Source: Paraburkholderia monticola (GTDB taxonomy: Bacteria > Pseudomonadota > Gammaproteobacteria > Burkholderiales > Burkholderiaceae). From it: 64,000 nucleotides of DNA. The notes beneath the pieces are model-generated. The model had not been told where the DNA came from, made no database searches, and worked only from the letters and a program-made list of their open reading frames with translations. The DNA lies in assembly GCF_001580545.1 (NCBI RefSeq), contig NZ_LRBG01000005.1, forward strand, positions 186,001 through 250,000, in the 5' to 3' direction. Positions 34,115-43,529 of the stretch are shown here, piece after piece (within the stretch, counting starts at the first letter, position 1; each line of letters opens with the position of its first letter). The position numbers were made by a program, and so were the translations under genes.

Positions 34115-34265
34115 GGCAGGATCGACAGGCAAGCCTTCACGGCTCGCGGGTACCGCGGCTCGATGGCTCGACGGAAGTGGACAAACCGGATAAACGAACT
34201 CAACGAACGACGCAGCCGCTTCATCTTCACAGCGCCGCGCCGGTCATTGCAAACAGTCAAGCAGA

Positions 34266-35435
34266 TTGAACCAGCTACGTATCGATTATCGCACGGGCAT
34301 TCTGGCGTCGCCCTCCGAGGTGGACGCCGCCGAGTGGAACGCCCTTCTCGCCGCGCAGCCGCAGGCCACGCCGTTTCTGCGGCACGAGTTTCTGAGCGCG
34401 CTCCACGCGACGCAATGCGCGGTTCCCGACACCGGTTGGGCGCCGCAATTCGTCACGCTGACCGACGCGCGCACGGGCAAGCTCGCGGCGGCGGCGCCCG
34501 TCTATCTGAAGGGTCACTCGTACGGCGAGTACGTGTTCGACTGGGCCTGGGCCGATGCGTACAAGCGCAACGGGCTCGCCTACTATCCGAAACTGCTGTG
34601 CGCGGTGCCGTTCACGCCGGTGCAGGGCAACCGGCTGCTGTCGGCGAACACTCACGCGTTGCGCCATCTCGCGGCCACGCTGATGGCGTTCGCCGAGCAG
34701 GCCGAGGTGTCGTCGCTGCATGTGCTGTTTCCGACTCAAAGCGAAGCGGACGCGCTCACCGATATCGGCATGATGCAACGCGAGGGCGTGCAGTTTCACT
34801 GGCTCAACGACGGCTATCGCGACTTCGAAGATTTCCTCTCGACGCTCGAACAGAAAAAACGCAAGAACATCCGCGCCGAGCGTCGCAAGGTGCGCGACGC
34901 CGGCATCACGATGCGAAGGATTCGCGGCGAAGACATCAAGGATGCCGACTGGCGCTTCTTCAGCAAGTGCTATCGGCAGACCTATCGCGAGCATTTTTCG
35001 AGTCCGTATTTGAACCTCGATTTCTTCCGCATGATCGGCGCCTCGATGCCTGAGAATCTGCTGCTCGTGATCGCCGAATACGAGGGCAAGCCGATCGCCA
35101 GCTCGCTCGTCGTCTATCAGCGCGACGAGAAAACCGGCGGCACGTTATACGGCCGCTACTGGGGCGCGCTCGAACACGTGCCGTGTCTGCACTTCGAAAC
35201 CGCGTACTATCAGCCGCTCGAATTCTGCATCGAAGAAAAGCTGGGCGCGTTCGAAGGCGGCGCGCAGGGCGAACACAAGATGGCGCGCGGCTTTCTGCCG
35301 ACGGTGACGCGCTCGACGCATTGGCTCGCGCATCCCGCCTTCGCCGATGCGGTCGGCCATTTCCTCGATAACGAAAAGAACAGCATCCACGCGTACGTGG
35401 ACGAGCTGCGCGATCACAATCCGTTCAAAGGCTAG
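34266..35435 (+). CDS. FemAB-like / GNAT-type acyltransferase (DUF482, COG3146)
   Basis: This 389-residue soluble protein belongs to the DUF482 (PF04339) group, predicted to be FemAB/GNAT-like acyltransferases. Recognisable wording is PFLRHEFLSALHAT, the long middle part DFEDFLSTLEQKKRKNIRAERRKV, FFSKCYRQTYREHFSSPYLNLDFFRMI and GGTLYGRYWGA...CLHFETAYYQPLEFCIEEKLGAFEGGAQGEHKMARGF. The biological substrate is not established. The first available start is TTG at 34266, with GTG at 34320 as an alternative; neither has a good ribosome site, and no in-frame ATG occurs before about residue 140. The next gene begins 10 bases after the stop. Confidence 0.82.
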   Translation: MNQLRIDYRTGILASPSEVDAAEWNALLAAQPQATPFLRHEFLSALHATQCAVPDTGWAPQFVTLTDARTGKLAAAAPVYLKGHSYGEYVFDWAWADAYKRNGLAYYPKLLCAVPFTPVQGNRLLSANTHALRHLAATLMAFAEQAEVSSLHVLFPTQSEADALTDIGMMQREGVQFHWLNDGYRDFEDFLSTLEQKKRKNIRAERRKVRDAGITMRRIRGEDIKDADWRFFSKCYRQTYREHFSSPYLNLDFFRMIGASMPENLLLVIAEYEGKPIASSLVVYQRDEKTGGTLYGRYWGALEHVPCLHFETAYYQPLEFCIEEKLGAFEGGAQGEHKMARGFLPTVTRSTHWLAHPAFADAVGHFLDNEKNSIHAYVDELRDHNPFKG

Positions 35436-35445
35436 AAACGCGGTC

Positions 35446-35760
35446 ATGGCGTGGTTTCTCTATCTGCTCGAATGCTCGGACGGCAGCGTCTATACCGGCA
35501 TCGCAACCGACGTCGCTGCCCGTTTCGACAAACACGTGAGCGGCACGGGCGCGCGTTATACGCGCTCGCGCAAGCCGGTGCGGATCCTCGCATCGTTCGA
35601 GCTGGCGGACCGCTCGAGCGCGTCGAGCGCCGAGTATTGGGTCAAGCGGCTCGCGCCGGCGGATAAGCGGGCACTGGCGGCGGGGGGGTTGACGCTGCAG
35701 TCGGTGTTGCCGGTCGTGGCGATCGACACTGTGGACGAAGACGGCGAAGACGCCGGCTAA
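35446..35760 (+). CDS. GIY-YIG nuclease-fold protein (YhbQ/UPF0213-like)
   Basis: This 104-residue protein is a stand-alone GIY-YIG domain. FLYLLECSDGSVYTGIATDVAARFDKHVSGTGARYTRSRKPVRIL supplies the first strands, the GIY/YIG-like pair (LYLL...VYTG), the Arg of the catalytic helix and the conserved GARYTR. The Glu in SASSAEYWVKRLAPADKRAL is the metal ligand position. Such single-domain proteins are common; the few studied cleave or bind DNA, and no restriction partner is nearby. It starts 10 bases after the FemAB-like gene, so the two probably form an operon. Confidence 0.85.
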   Translation: MAWFLYLLECSDGSVYTGIATDVAARFDKHVSGTGARYTRSRKPVRILASFELADRSSASSAEYWVKRLAPADKRALAAGGLTLQSVLPVVAIDTVDEDGEDAG

Positions 35761-35766
35761 GGCGCG

Positions 35767-37863
35767 CTATCCCCTCGCCTCGCGCATCCTCTCCGTCAAC
35801 AGCCGATGCACGCGCGCGAGTTCACCCACCACATCCGCCTCCAGCGAGGTCAACTGCTCGCGCGCGGGCAATTCGAGTCGCACCGGCCGACGGGTCCGGT
35901 TCAACGCGGCCTCGATCGCCGCGCTCATCGCCACGACCCAGTCGTCGAGTTCGCCATGCATGTCGCGACGCGTCGCGGTGAGGCGCAACTGCGTCGCGGT
36001 GCCGGCCATCCGGCGCAGCAGACTGAGCACGGTCAGCGTCACGGTATCGGCTATCGAGTCCTCGAGTTTTTCGAGGCGCGCGCGGCCGATCGCTTCTTCC
36101 GCGTTGTTGCTGGCGAGACCCGCCGCGCGGCGCAATTGCTCGATCTCCTTGCCGCTGTGCCGCGGCGCTTCGAGCGCCGCGCGCAGATACGCGAGATTCG
36201 CGCGCACCGCGTTGCCGAGAAAGACCCGCAGATCGAGCTTCTCGCGCGTCGGCCATAACAGGAACGTCGCGAGTAGTGCGAGCATACAGCCGAGCACGTT
36301 GTTGCCGAGCCGCGTCAGCGCGAACGCCAACTCGTTGGCGCCCGGCGTCGCGAAGTCGGCGACCAGCACGAAGGCCGGCGTCAGGAACAGCACGAACAGG
36401 CTGTAGCTGACGGGGCGCAGCGCCATCGTCGCCATCACGAGCGGGAACACCGCGAGCGAGATGCCGAGCGGCGAGTGAATCGCATAGCCGATCGCCGCCG
36501 CGAGCACCCCGCCGACGATGCTACCCGCCGCGCGCTCGATGCTGCGCGGCCACGTCGCGGCAATCGACGGCTGCAGGATCAGCAGCGTCGCCATCGTGGC
36601 CCAATAGCCGAACGGCAGACCGAGCACGCGAATCACGATGAAGCCCGCCGTCGTCGTCACGCCGACACGCGCCGCATGGCGCAAGCCGACCGACTGCCAC
36701 GACAGGTTCGCCTTCAGCGTCGACCACGCGCGCGCCGTATAACGCGCGACGCACGCGCTCCACGTCTCGACGTGCACCTCACGCGGCGCGAAATCGACGA
36801 GCTCGAAACCGGATTGCAACTTGACCGGTTCGAGCAATGCGCCTTCTAGCCGATGCGCAAGACGCCGCAAACGCGCCTGCGGCTCCCCGAGACGTTCCCA
36901 ACGCGCGTCGCCGGTCGCGCTGCCGATGTCGCTGAGCACCTCGCCGATCGCGTTGAGCAGACGCGCCGCGCGGCGCGTTCGGCGCGGATCGTCGGGCACT
37001 TTCTCGCCCGCGCCCGATACCGCGATCAGATACGCGAACAACGCCTCGCCATCGGTCAACAAGCCGAGCAGCGTATCGTAGACAGCCGCCCCGCCCGCTT
37101 TCGATGCGGGCACGCTCGCGAGCGCATCGCGCGAACGTTCGAGCGACGCGCGCGCATCGGCGCGAAAGCGCGCGGCATGCGTGGCCCATTCGCGCGGCGC
37201 AGCACGTGCGCCGACCAGACGCGCGTTATCGAATGCCATGTCGGCGAGACGCAGATAGACCGCGCGCAGCGATGCGCGGCTCGCGCCGAACGGATGAATG
37301 CGCCACACCGTCAGACTCAGCACGATCGCAAACAGGCAGCCCGCCAGATACACGCCGAGAAACGCGACGCCCGCGCGCGCGTCGTGCATCGGCCGGTCGA
37401 CCATCACGACGCAGGCGGTCGCCGCGAGGATCGTCACTTGCGAGGTGGCCGCGCCCCAGATGCGCCCGAACGCGCCGAGCGTGGTGAACGCGAGCATCGC
37501 CAGCACGGCGAACCCGGCGCCCGCGGCGGACGCGAACGCGGTGATGCCGCCGCACAGCGTCGAGAGCAGCGCGAAACCCATCATCGACATGAAGCGCGCG
37601 CGGTTCGAGCCGGCGGCATCGGCGAGGCAGGTCCAGAACGCGCCGATCGCGGCCCACGCGAACACCGGATCGTGCAGCAGGTTGCCGAGCGCGAGCATCG
37701 CCGTCGACGCGCACGCCGCCCTCAAACCCTCCGACAGACTCGCCTCGCTCGCCGCGAACGACACCATCCACACCGGACGCTTGCGGTAGACCGCAGTGAC
37801 GACCGAGCGCAGCCGGGTCGACCAGCGCGGCGATGTCGAGTGGGACTTGCTACGGTTCATCAT
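35767..37863 (-). CDS. FUSC family inner-membrane protein (YccS/AaeB-like)
   Basis: This protein of about 698 residues has two similar membrane modules, each with some five or six hydrophobic segments and a following cytoplasmic helical part. The first module includes LRAACASTAMLALGNLLHDPVFAWAAIGAFWTCLAD. The second, LSWQSVGLRHAARVGVTTTAGFIVIRVLGLPFGYWATMATLLILQPSIAATWPRSIERAAGSIVGGVLAA, is the fusaric-acid-resistance-type signature. Relatives include AaeB, an exporter of aromatic acids. No membrane-fusion partner is adjacent. The start is at one of two neighbouring ATG codons (37863 or 37860). Substrate unknown. Confidence 0.85.
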   Translation of the reverse strand: MMNRSKSHSTSPRWSTRLRSVVTAVYRKRPVWMVSFAASEASLSEGLRAACASTAMLALGNLLHDPVFAWAAIGAFWTCLADAAGSNRARFMSMMGFALLSTLCGGITAFASAAGAGFAVLAMLAFTTLGAFGRIWGAATSQVTILAATACVVMVDRPMHDARAGVAFLGVYLAGCLFAIVLSLTVWRIHPFGASRASLRAVYLRLADMAFDNARLVGARAAPREWATHAARFRADARASLERSRDALASVPASKAGGAAVYDTLLGLLTDGEALFAYLIAVSGAGEKVPDDPRRTRRAARLLNAIGEVLSDIGSATGDARWERLGEPQARLRRLAHRLEGALLEPVKLQSGFELVDFAPREVHVETWSACVARYTARAWSTLKANLSWQSVGLRHAARVGVTTTAGFIVIRVLGLPFGYWATMATLLILQPSIAATWPRSIERAAGSIVGGVLAAAIGYAIHSPLGISLAVFPLVMATMALRPVSYSLFVLFLTPAFVLVADFATPGANELAFALTRLGNNVLGCMLALLATFLLWPTREKLDLRVFLGNAVRANLAYLRAALEAPRHSGKEIEQLRRAAGLASNNAEEAIGRARLEKLEDSIADTVTLTVLSLLRRMAGTATQLRLTATRRDMHGELDDWVVAMSAAIEAALNRTRRPVRLELPAREQLTSLEADVVGELARVHRLLTERMREARG

Positions 37864-38078
37864 CCGGACAGGGGCTTGTGTTGAGTGGATGGAAACGCGC
37901 TCGGGTGCCGAAGTGAGTGAGTGCGCGCGCAAAGCTCGTGCGGCGAATGATAAGGGTTTACACCTAAATATTAAAATGCGTTCCGTTCATCGGAGCAATG
38001 CGTTCAGGTTATGCGCGCAAGACAGAAGGAGTTGTGACGCTCTTCGCACGGTAGTCGAGCGCCGCGCGAACCGCATAA

Positions 38079-38113
38079 AAAACCGCGCGGTCCTTGCGGA
38101 CTCGCGCGGTTTT
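38079..38113 (-). terminator. terminator of ppa
   Basis: An eleven-base stem (AAAACCGCGCG/CGCGCGGTTTT) with an inner four-base stem is followed on the minus strand by further T residues. It starts 38 bases past the ppa stop codon. Confidence 0.85.
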
Positions 38114-38150
38114 GGTACTGCATGCAGCGAGCGGATGAACCGCGGCGCGC

Positions 38151-38678
38151 TTACTTCTTGAAGTTCGCCACGCCTTCGCTGATTTCCTTGTGCGCGGCGT
38201 CGAGCCCCGCCCAACCGTCGACCTTCACCCACTTGCCTTTCTCGAGCGCCTTGTACTGCTCGAAGAAGTGCTTGATCTGGTCTTTCAGATAAGCCGGCAC
38301 GTCGTCGACCGACTTCAGGTCCGCCGTCATCGGGCAGACCTTGTCGTGCGGGACGGCGATCAGCTTCGCGTCGACGCCCGATTCGTCGGTCATCTGCAGC
38401 ATGCCGAGCGCACGTGCGCGCACCACCGAGCCGGCCAGCAGCGGGAACGGCGTGATCACCAGCACGTCGACCGGGTCGCCGTCGCCCGACAGCGTCTGCG
38501 GAATGAAGCCGTAGTTGGCCGGATAGCGCATGCCGGTGCCGATGAAACGGTCGACGACGAGCAGACCCAGATCCTTGTCGGCTTCGTACTTCACCGGATC
38601 GGCTTGCGCCGGGATTTCGATGATGACGTTGAAATCGTGCGGAAGGTCTTTGCCTGCGGGAACGTGATTGAAGCTCAT
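38151..38678 (-). CDS. ppa: inorganic pyrophosphatase
   Basis: This 175-residue cytoplasmic enzyme hydrolyses pyrophosphate to phosphate, pulling biosynthetic reactions forward. It shows [22 protein letters not shown], the metal-binding core [16 protein letters not shown], and [16 protein letters not shown] with [24 protein letters not shown]. Length and motifs fit the family I hexameric bacterial enzyme. The ATG at 38678 is the homology start; a longer open frame to 38951 reads through non-coding sequence. Single gene with its own terminator. Confidence 0.96.
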   Translation of the reverse strand: MSFNHVPAGKDLPHDFNVIIEIPAQADPVKYEADKDLGLLVVDRFIGTGMRYPANYGFIPQTLSGDGDPVDVLVITPFPLLAGSVVRARALGMLQMTDESGVDAKLIAVPHDKVCPMTADLKSVDDVPAYLKDQIKHFFEQYKALEKGKWVKVDGWAGLDAAHKEISEGVANFKK

Positions 38679-38835
38679 GAGCGCTCTCTGAAGGGGATGG
38701 AAGTCGGAATGCGGCGAACGGTGCGTGGGCGGCGGATGCGAAGCGATGCGCACGGTGTGCGAGCGGCGAACGTCGAACCCTGCAACCCTCTGCCCCCAAC
38801 GAAGGGGCCACGCACCGGACCGTGCGGAATGCGCC

Positions 38836-38841
38836 ATTATA
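38836..38841 (-). promoter_or_regulatory. possible -10 element of ppa
   Basis: A perfect TATAAT on the minus strand lies about 158 bases before the ppa start, in the 304-base gap 38679-38982. The -35 region 17 bases away is poor. The rest of the gap is GC-rich and I see nothing else in it. Confidence 0.4.
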
Positions 38842-38982
38842 GCCAATCGGCAGGTGGCATCCGCGCCTGGATCGGCGCGATAATCGTCTGGCGACTCACG
38901 CTTCGCGTCTCTACCGTTTGGTGTCTCCCCTTCGAACCCGCGCCGCCGCACATCGGCCGCGCGTCATCTTCAAGGAGCATGC

Positions 38983-40422
38983 ATGGAAGAAGCACGGCAT
39001 TTCATCGGCGGCGAGTGGTGCGCCGGTTCCGGCGGCGAATCGATCGCCATACTCGATCCCTCGGACGGCCAGCCGTTCACGCGCATCGCGCGCGGTACCG
39101 AGGCCGATATCGACACCGCCGTACAGGTGGCGCGCCGCGCGTTCGAAGGCACATGGGGCGCACTGAGCGCCGCCGAACGCGGCCGCGTGCTGTACCGGCT
39201 GTCGCTGCTGGTGGCCGCGCGCCAGGAAGAGCTCGCGCAGCTCGAAGCGCGCGACACCGGCAAGCCGCTCAAACAGGCCCGCGCCGACGCCGCCGCCCTC
39301 ACCCGCTATTTCGAGTTCTACGCTGGCGCGGCCGACAAGCTGCACGGCGAAACGCTGCCTTACCAGTCCGGCTACACGGTGCTGACGATCCGCGAGCCGC
39401 ACGGCGTCACCGGCCACATCGTGCCGTGGAATTATCCGATGCAGATTTTCGGGCGCAGCGTCGGCGCGGCGCTCGCGGCCGGCAATGCGTGCGTCGTCAA
39501 ACCGGCCGAGGACGCGTGTCTGTCCGTGCTGCGGGTCGCCGAACTTGCCGCCGAAGCCGGCCTGCCGCCAGGCGCGCTGAACATCGTGACCGGTTACGGG
39601 CACGAAGCAGGCGCCGCGCTTGCCCGTCATCCGGGCATCGATCACGTGTCGTTCACGGGGTCGCCGGACACCGGCAAGCTCGTCACGCAGATGGCCGCCG
39701 AAAACCATGTGCCGGTCACGCTCGAACTCGGCGGCAAGTCGCCGCAACTCGTGTTCGCCGACGCCGATCTCGAGGCCGCGCTGCCGGTGCTGATTTCCGC
39801 GATCGTGCAGAACGCCGGGCAAACCTGCTCGGCGGGTAGCCGCGTCCTGATCGACAAGGCGATTTACGAGCCGCTGCTCGACCGGCTCAGCAATGGGTTC
39901 CAGGCGCTGCGCGTCGGGCCCTCGCATGCCGACCTCGATTGCGGGCCGCTGATCAGCGCGAAACAGCAGCAACGCGTGTGGGACTTCCTGTCCGACGCGC
40001 AGCACGATGGCATCGCGATGGCCGCACACGGCGAAGTGATTCCCGAGGCGCCCGAAAGCGGCTTCTATCAGGCTCCGACCTTGCTGCGCGACGTGCCCGC
40101 GAGCCACCGCCTCGCACGCGACGAAGTGTTCGGCCCAGTGCTCGCCGCGATGTCGTTCCGCGACGAAGACGAAGCGCTCGCGCTCGCGAACGGCACGCAG
40201 TTCGGACTCGTCGCGGGCATCTGGACCCGCGATGGCGCGCGTCAGATGCGGCTCGCTCGACGCCTGCGTTCGGGCCAGGTGTTCATCAACAACTATGGCG
40301 CGGGCGGCGGCGTCGAGTTGCCGTTCGGCGGCGTCAAGCATTCGGGGCATGGTCGCGAGAAAGGCTTCGAGGCGCTGTATGGCTTCACGGTGCTGAAGAC
40401 GATCGCGATCCGACACGGCTAG
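38983..40422 (+). CDS. NAD(P)-dependent aldehyde dehydrogenase
   Basis: This 479-residue enzyme oxidises an aldehyde to an acid. It has the nucleotide-binding block GHIVPWNYPMQIFGRSVGAALAAGNACVVKPAE, the general base Glu248 in TLELGGKSPQ, and the nucleophile Cys282 in QNAGQTCSAGSR. The final YGAGGGVELPFGGVKHSGHGREKGFEALYGFT is typical of the superfamily. AAGGAG lies eight bases before the ATG. An SDR dehydrogenase gene follows after 58 bases and an MFS transporter after that, which suggests a catabolic set that imports a hydroxy acid or sugar derivative and oxidises it. The substrate cannot be read. Confidence 0.92.
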   Translation: MEEARHFIGGEWCAGSGGESIAILDPSDGQPFTRIARGTEADIDTAVQVARRAFEGTWGALSAAERGRVLYRLSLLVAARQEELAQLEARDTGKPLKQARADAAALTRYFEFYAGAADKLHGETLPYQSGYTVLTIREPHGVTGHIVPWNYPMQIFGRSVGAALAAGNACVVKPAEDACLSVLRVAELAAEAGLPPGALNIVTGYGHEAGAALARHPGIDHVSFTGSPDTGKLVTQMAAENHVPVTLELGGKSPQLVFADADLEAALPVLISAIVQNAGQTCSAGSRVLIDKAIYEPLLDRLSNGFQALRVGPSHADLDCGPLISAKQQQRVWDFLSDAQHDGIAMAAHGEVIPEAPESGFYQAPTLLRDVPASHRLARDEVFGPVLAAMSFRDEDEALALANGTQFGLVAGIWTRDGARQMRLARRLRSGQVFINNYGAGGGVELPFGGVKHSGHGREKGFEALYGFTVLKTIAIRHG

Positions 40423-40480
40423 ACCCTCGGGTGACACGCAACGACGCATCGCACTATCCATCACAAATAACGGAGACATC

Positions 40481-41239
40481 ATGCGGTTGACAGGTAAAAC
40501 GGCCATCGTCACGGGCGGCGGTTCGGGTTTCGGCGAAGGCATCGCGAAGACCTTTGCGCGCGAAGGCGCGAACGTCGTGGTCAACGACCTCAACGGGCCG
40601 GCCGCCGAACGCGTCGCCAGCGAGATCGCGATCGCGGGCGGCAAGGCGATCGCGGTGCCCGGCAACGTCGCACAACGCGACGACTGGCGCACCTTGCGCG
40701 AGGCCGCGCTCGAAGACTTCGGCAGCGTGCAGATCGTCGTCAACAACGCGGGCACCACGCATCGCAACAAGCCGGTGCTCGAAGTGACCGAGGCCGAGTT
40801 CGACCGCGTCTATGCGGTGAACGTGAAGAGCATCTACTGGAGCGTGCAGGAGTTCGTGCCGTATTTCCGCGAGCAAGGCGGCGGCAATTTCATCAATATC
40901 GCCTCGACGGCGGGCGTGCGGCCGCGGCCGGGACTCGTCTGGTACAACGGCAGCAAGGGCGCGGTGATCGTCGCGAGCAAGTCGCTCGCGGTCGAGCTCG
41001 GGCCGGAGCGGATTCGCGTGAACTGCGTGAATCCGGTGATCGGCGAGACCGCGCTGCTATCCGAGTTCATGGGCGTCGAGGATACGCCGCAGAACCGGCA
41101 GAAGTTTCTGGCGGGCATTCCGCTCGGACGGTTTTCGACGCCGCAGGATATTGCCAATGCGGCGCTTTATCTGGCTTCCGATGAGGCCGAGTTCATCACC
41201 GGCGTGTGCCTCGAAGTGGACGGGGGGCGCTGCGTCTAG
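40481..41239 (+). CDS. short-chain dehydrogenase/reductase
   Basis: This 252-residue classical SDR has the cofactor motif TGGGSGFGEGIAKTF, then NNAGTTHR, the catalytic Ser in NIASTAGV and the active Tyr-Lys pair in WYNGSKGAV. The C-terminal NCVNPVIGETALLSEF and YLASDEAEFITGVCLEVDGGRCV are typical. The Asp after the second strand (VVNDLNG) favours NAD over NADP. It lies between the aldehyde dehydrogenase and the MFS gene on the same strand. Likely oxidises a hydroxyl group in the same pathway; substrate unknown. Confidence 0.92.
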   Translation: MRLTGKTAIVTGGGSGFGEGIAKTFAREGANVVVNDLNGPAAERVASEIAIAGGKAIAVPGNVAQRDDWRTLREAALEDFGSVQIVVNNAGTTHRNKPVLEVTEAEFDRVYAVNVKSIYWSVQEFVPYFREQGGGNFINIASTAGVRPRPGLVWYNGSKGAVIVASKSLAVELGPERIRVNCVNPVIGETALLSEFMGVEDTPQNRQKFLAGIPLGRFSTPQDIANAALYLASDEAEFITGVCLEVDGGRCV

Positions 41240-41380
41240 CGGCACATGCAAAGCTGCGCACGCGTTGCGTGCGCAGTCAGTGTTTTCCCCCAATATCGAT
41301 TCGTCGTGCAAAAGACCCGCCGCGGCTAGAATCGATCAGCGGTGGTAGTTCGATTCCATAAAAAACGAGGAGACACAGTC

Positions 41381-42700
41381 ATGGCAAGTCCTGCAGATCC
41401 GCTCCACCATCCCGGCGCGGGCGCGCCGCCTTCCACGTTCGAAGAGGCGACCTATCGCAAGGTCACATGGCGGCTGGCGCCGCTCTTGATGCTCTGCTAC
41501 ATCGTCGCGTACCTGGACCGCGTGAACGTCGGTTTCGCGAAGCTCGGCATGAGCACCGATCTCGGCTTGAGCGATGCGGTGTACGGCTTTGGCGCGGGGA
41601 TTTTCTTTATCGGCTATTTCATCTTCGAAGTGCCGAGCAACGTGATCCTGCACAAGGTCGGCGCGCGCGTGTGGATCGCGCGGATCATGATTTCGTGGGG
41701 CGTGATCTCGATGCTGACGATGTTCGTCACCACGCCGACCATGTTCTACGTGATGCGCTTTCTGCTCGGGCTTGCCGAGGCCGGGTTCTTTCCCGGGATC
41801 ATCTTGTATCTCACCTACTGGTATCCGGCGCATCGGCGTGGGCGGATGACGACGTGGTTCATGACGGCGATTGCGTTGTCGGGGGTGATCGGCGGTCCGG
41901 TCTCGGGGTACATCCTGAAGAACTTCAACGGCATGAATGGATGGCATGGGTGGCAGTGGCTGTTTCTGCTCGAAGGGATTCCGTCGGTGCTGGTCGGGAT
42001 CGTCGTGTTCGTCATGCTCGATGACCGGATTTCGAAGGCGAAGTGGCTGACCCGTGAGGAGCAGCAATTGCTCGAGAGTCAGGTGTCGGCCGAAGAAGCG
42101 ACCAAGCACGACATGCCGATTCGCGAGGTGCTCACCAGCGGCCGGGTGTTGATGTTGAGTCTCACCTACTTCTCGTTCGTGATGGGCCTTTATGGAGTGA
42201 GCTTCTGGTTGCCGACGATTATCAAGTCGACCGGGGTGACCGATGCGTTCCTGATCGGGTTGCTGTCGGCGATTCCGTTTGCGGCGGCCGTGGTCGCCAT
42301 GGTGCTGGTGGCGCGCAGTGCGGATCGGACCCGGGAGCGGCGCTGGCATATCGCGTTGCCTGCATTTTTGGGCGCGGTGGGGTTGGTGCTTTCCGTCGTC
42401 TGGACGCATAACACCTTGCTTGCCATGACCGGATTGACGCTGGCAACGATGGGCATTCTCACGACCTTGCCGTTGTTCTGGAGCTTGCCCACTGCGATTC
42501 TTGCCGGCACCGGCGCCGCCGCCGGGATTGCGATGATCAATTCGATCGGCAACCTTGCCGGTTTCCTGAGTCCTTATGCCGTGGGGTGGTTGAAGCAGGC
42601 TACCGCGGCGAACGACTCAGGCATGTACATGCTTGCGGCCTTCCTGGTGCTCGGCGGCCTGCTCGCCATCAGCGTGCCGGCGAAGATGGTCAATAAGTGA
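41381..42700 (+). CDS. MFS transporter, anion:cation symporter (ACS) family
   Basis: This 439-residue transporter has about 12 membrane segments and ACS-family wording: YRKVTWRLAPLLMLCYIVAYLDRVNVGFAKLGM at the start, then FEVPSNVILHKVGARVWIARIMISWG and FLLGLAEAGFFPGIILYLTYWYPAHRRGRM. Members import organic anions such as tartrate, phthalate, glucarate or allantoate with protons or sodium. GAGGAG precedes the ATG at 41381. It is the last gene of the aldehyde dehydrogenase-SDR-MFS set, separated by 141 bases. A terminator follows closely. Confidence 0.9.
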   Translation: MASPADPLHHPGAGAPPSTFEEATYRKVTWRLAPLLMLCYIVAYLDRVNVGFAKLGMSTDLGLSDAVYGFGAGIFFIGYFIFEVPSNVILHKVGARVWIARIMISWGVISMLTMFVTTPTMFYVMRFLLGLAEAGFFPGIILYLTYWYPAHRRGRMTTWFMTAIALSGVIGGPVSGYILKNFNGMNGWHGWQWLFLLEGIPSVLVGIVVFVMLDDRISKAKWLTREEQQLLESQVSAEEATKHDMPIREVLTSGRVLMLSLTYFSFVMGLYGVSFWLPTIIKSTGVTDAFLIGLLSAIPFAAAVVAMVLVARSADRTRERRWHIALPAFLGAVGLVLSVVWTHNTLLAMTGLTLATMGILTTLPLFWSLPTAILAGTGAAAGIAMINSIGNLAGFLSPYAVGWLKQATAANDSGMYMLAAFLVLGGLLAISVPAKMVNK

Positions 42701-42715
42701 GAGGGCCGACGTGAG

Positions 42716-42742
42716 GCCCTGGCGGTGCGTTACCGTCAGGGC
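42716..42742 (+). terminator. terminator after the MFS gene
   Basis: GCCCTGGCGG pairs with CCGTCAGGGC (one wobble) around a seven-base loop and is followed by three T residues. It sits 15 bases past the stop codon. Confidence 0.6.
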
Positions 42743-42926
42743 TTTGCGTTGGAGCAAAGTGAATTCCAGACAATGCGCGCCCGCCCCGGCGCCAAAGCAC
42801 TACTGAATAAGCCGCTTCAATCATTCGCCGCCCCGCACGCTTTGCTTCCTGCCCGCTTAACGCCTACAACAAAGGATGTCCGGCGTTGTTCTTCCCGGCC
42901 GGATAAAAACGGCAGTGGAGGCGCAA

Positions 42927-43529
42927 ATGAGCTATCAACTGATGGGCAGCATCCTCGAAGTATGCGAGTGCAAAGTGCTATGTCCGTGCTGGATTGGAGA
43001 AGATCCTGATAACGGCATTTGCCGCAGCGCGCTTGCCTACCACTACGACAAAGGCACGATCGACGGCATCGATGTCTCGGGCTTGACGATCGCGTTCGCG
43101 GCCTTCATTCCGGGCAACGTACTCCAGGGCGGCTGGCGCGTCGCGATGTTCGTCGACGAGCGTGCGAGCGATGCGCAATTCGACGCCCTGGTGAGCGTGC
43201 ACAGCGGCGAGCGCGGCGGACCGCTCGCGGATCTCGTGAAGTTGATCGGCGAAGTCGTGTCGGTGGAACGCGCACCGATCGAATACACGGTCGTCGACGG
43301 CAAGGGCAGGATGAAAGTCGGCGATGCGATCGAGGCCGAGCTGGAGCCCTATCGCGGCCCGACCGGCGAGCCGACCAAACTGGTCGAAAGCATCTTTTCG
43401 ACGATACCGGGATCCCCTGCGTTCGTCGGCAAAGCCAACTCATTTCGCCTGCGCCACGAAAAGCTCAATCTCGATCTCGCATTGAGCGGACATAACGCGA
43501 TTCAGGGATCGTTCAGCTTCGCGTCGTGA
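42927..43529 (+). CDS. DUF1326 domain protein
   Basis: This 200-residue protein starts MSYQLMGSILEVCECKVLCPCWIG. The Cys pattern C-x-C-x4-C-x-C is the hallmark of DUF1326 and looks like a metal or cluster site. The remainder is a compact soluble domain (ISGLTIAFAAFIPGNVL-type strands, then FVDERASDAQFDALVSVHSGERGGPLADL). A longer frame starting at 42876 is rejected because GGAGG directly precedes the ATG at 42927. The stop overlaps the start of the DUF2182 gene by four bases (GTGA). The pair is known to recur in proteobacteria, function not established. Confidence 0.85.
   Translation: MSYQLMGSILEVCECKVLCPCWIGEDPDNGICRSALAYHYDKGTIDGIDVSGLTIAFAAFIPGNVLQGGWRVAMFVDERASDAQFDALVSVHSGERGGPLADLVKLIGEVVSVERAPIEYTVVDGKGRMKVGDAIEAELEPYRGPTGEPTKLVESIFSTIPGSPAFVGKANSFRLRHEKLNLDLALSGHNAIQGSFSFAS

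Noticed and set aside
32387..35053. Open frame of 888 codons on the plus strand, antisense to nadE
   Set aside because: Arg/His-rich translation without domain signals; nadE on the other strand has complete catalytic motifs. It is a GC-driven antisense frame.
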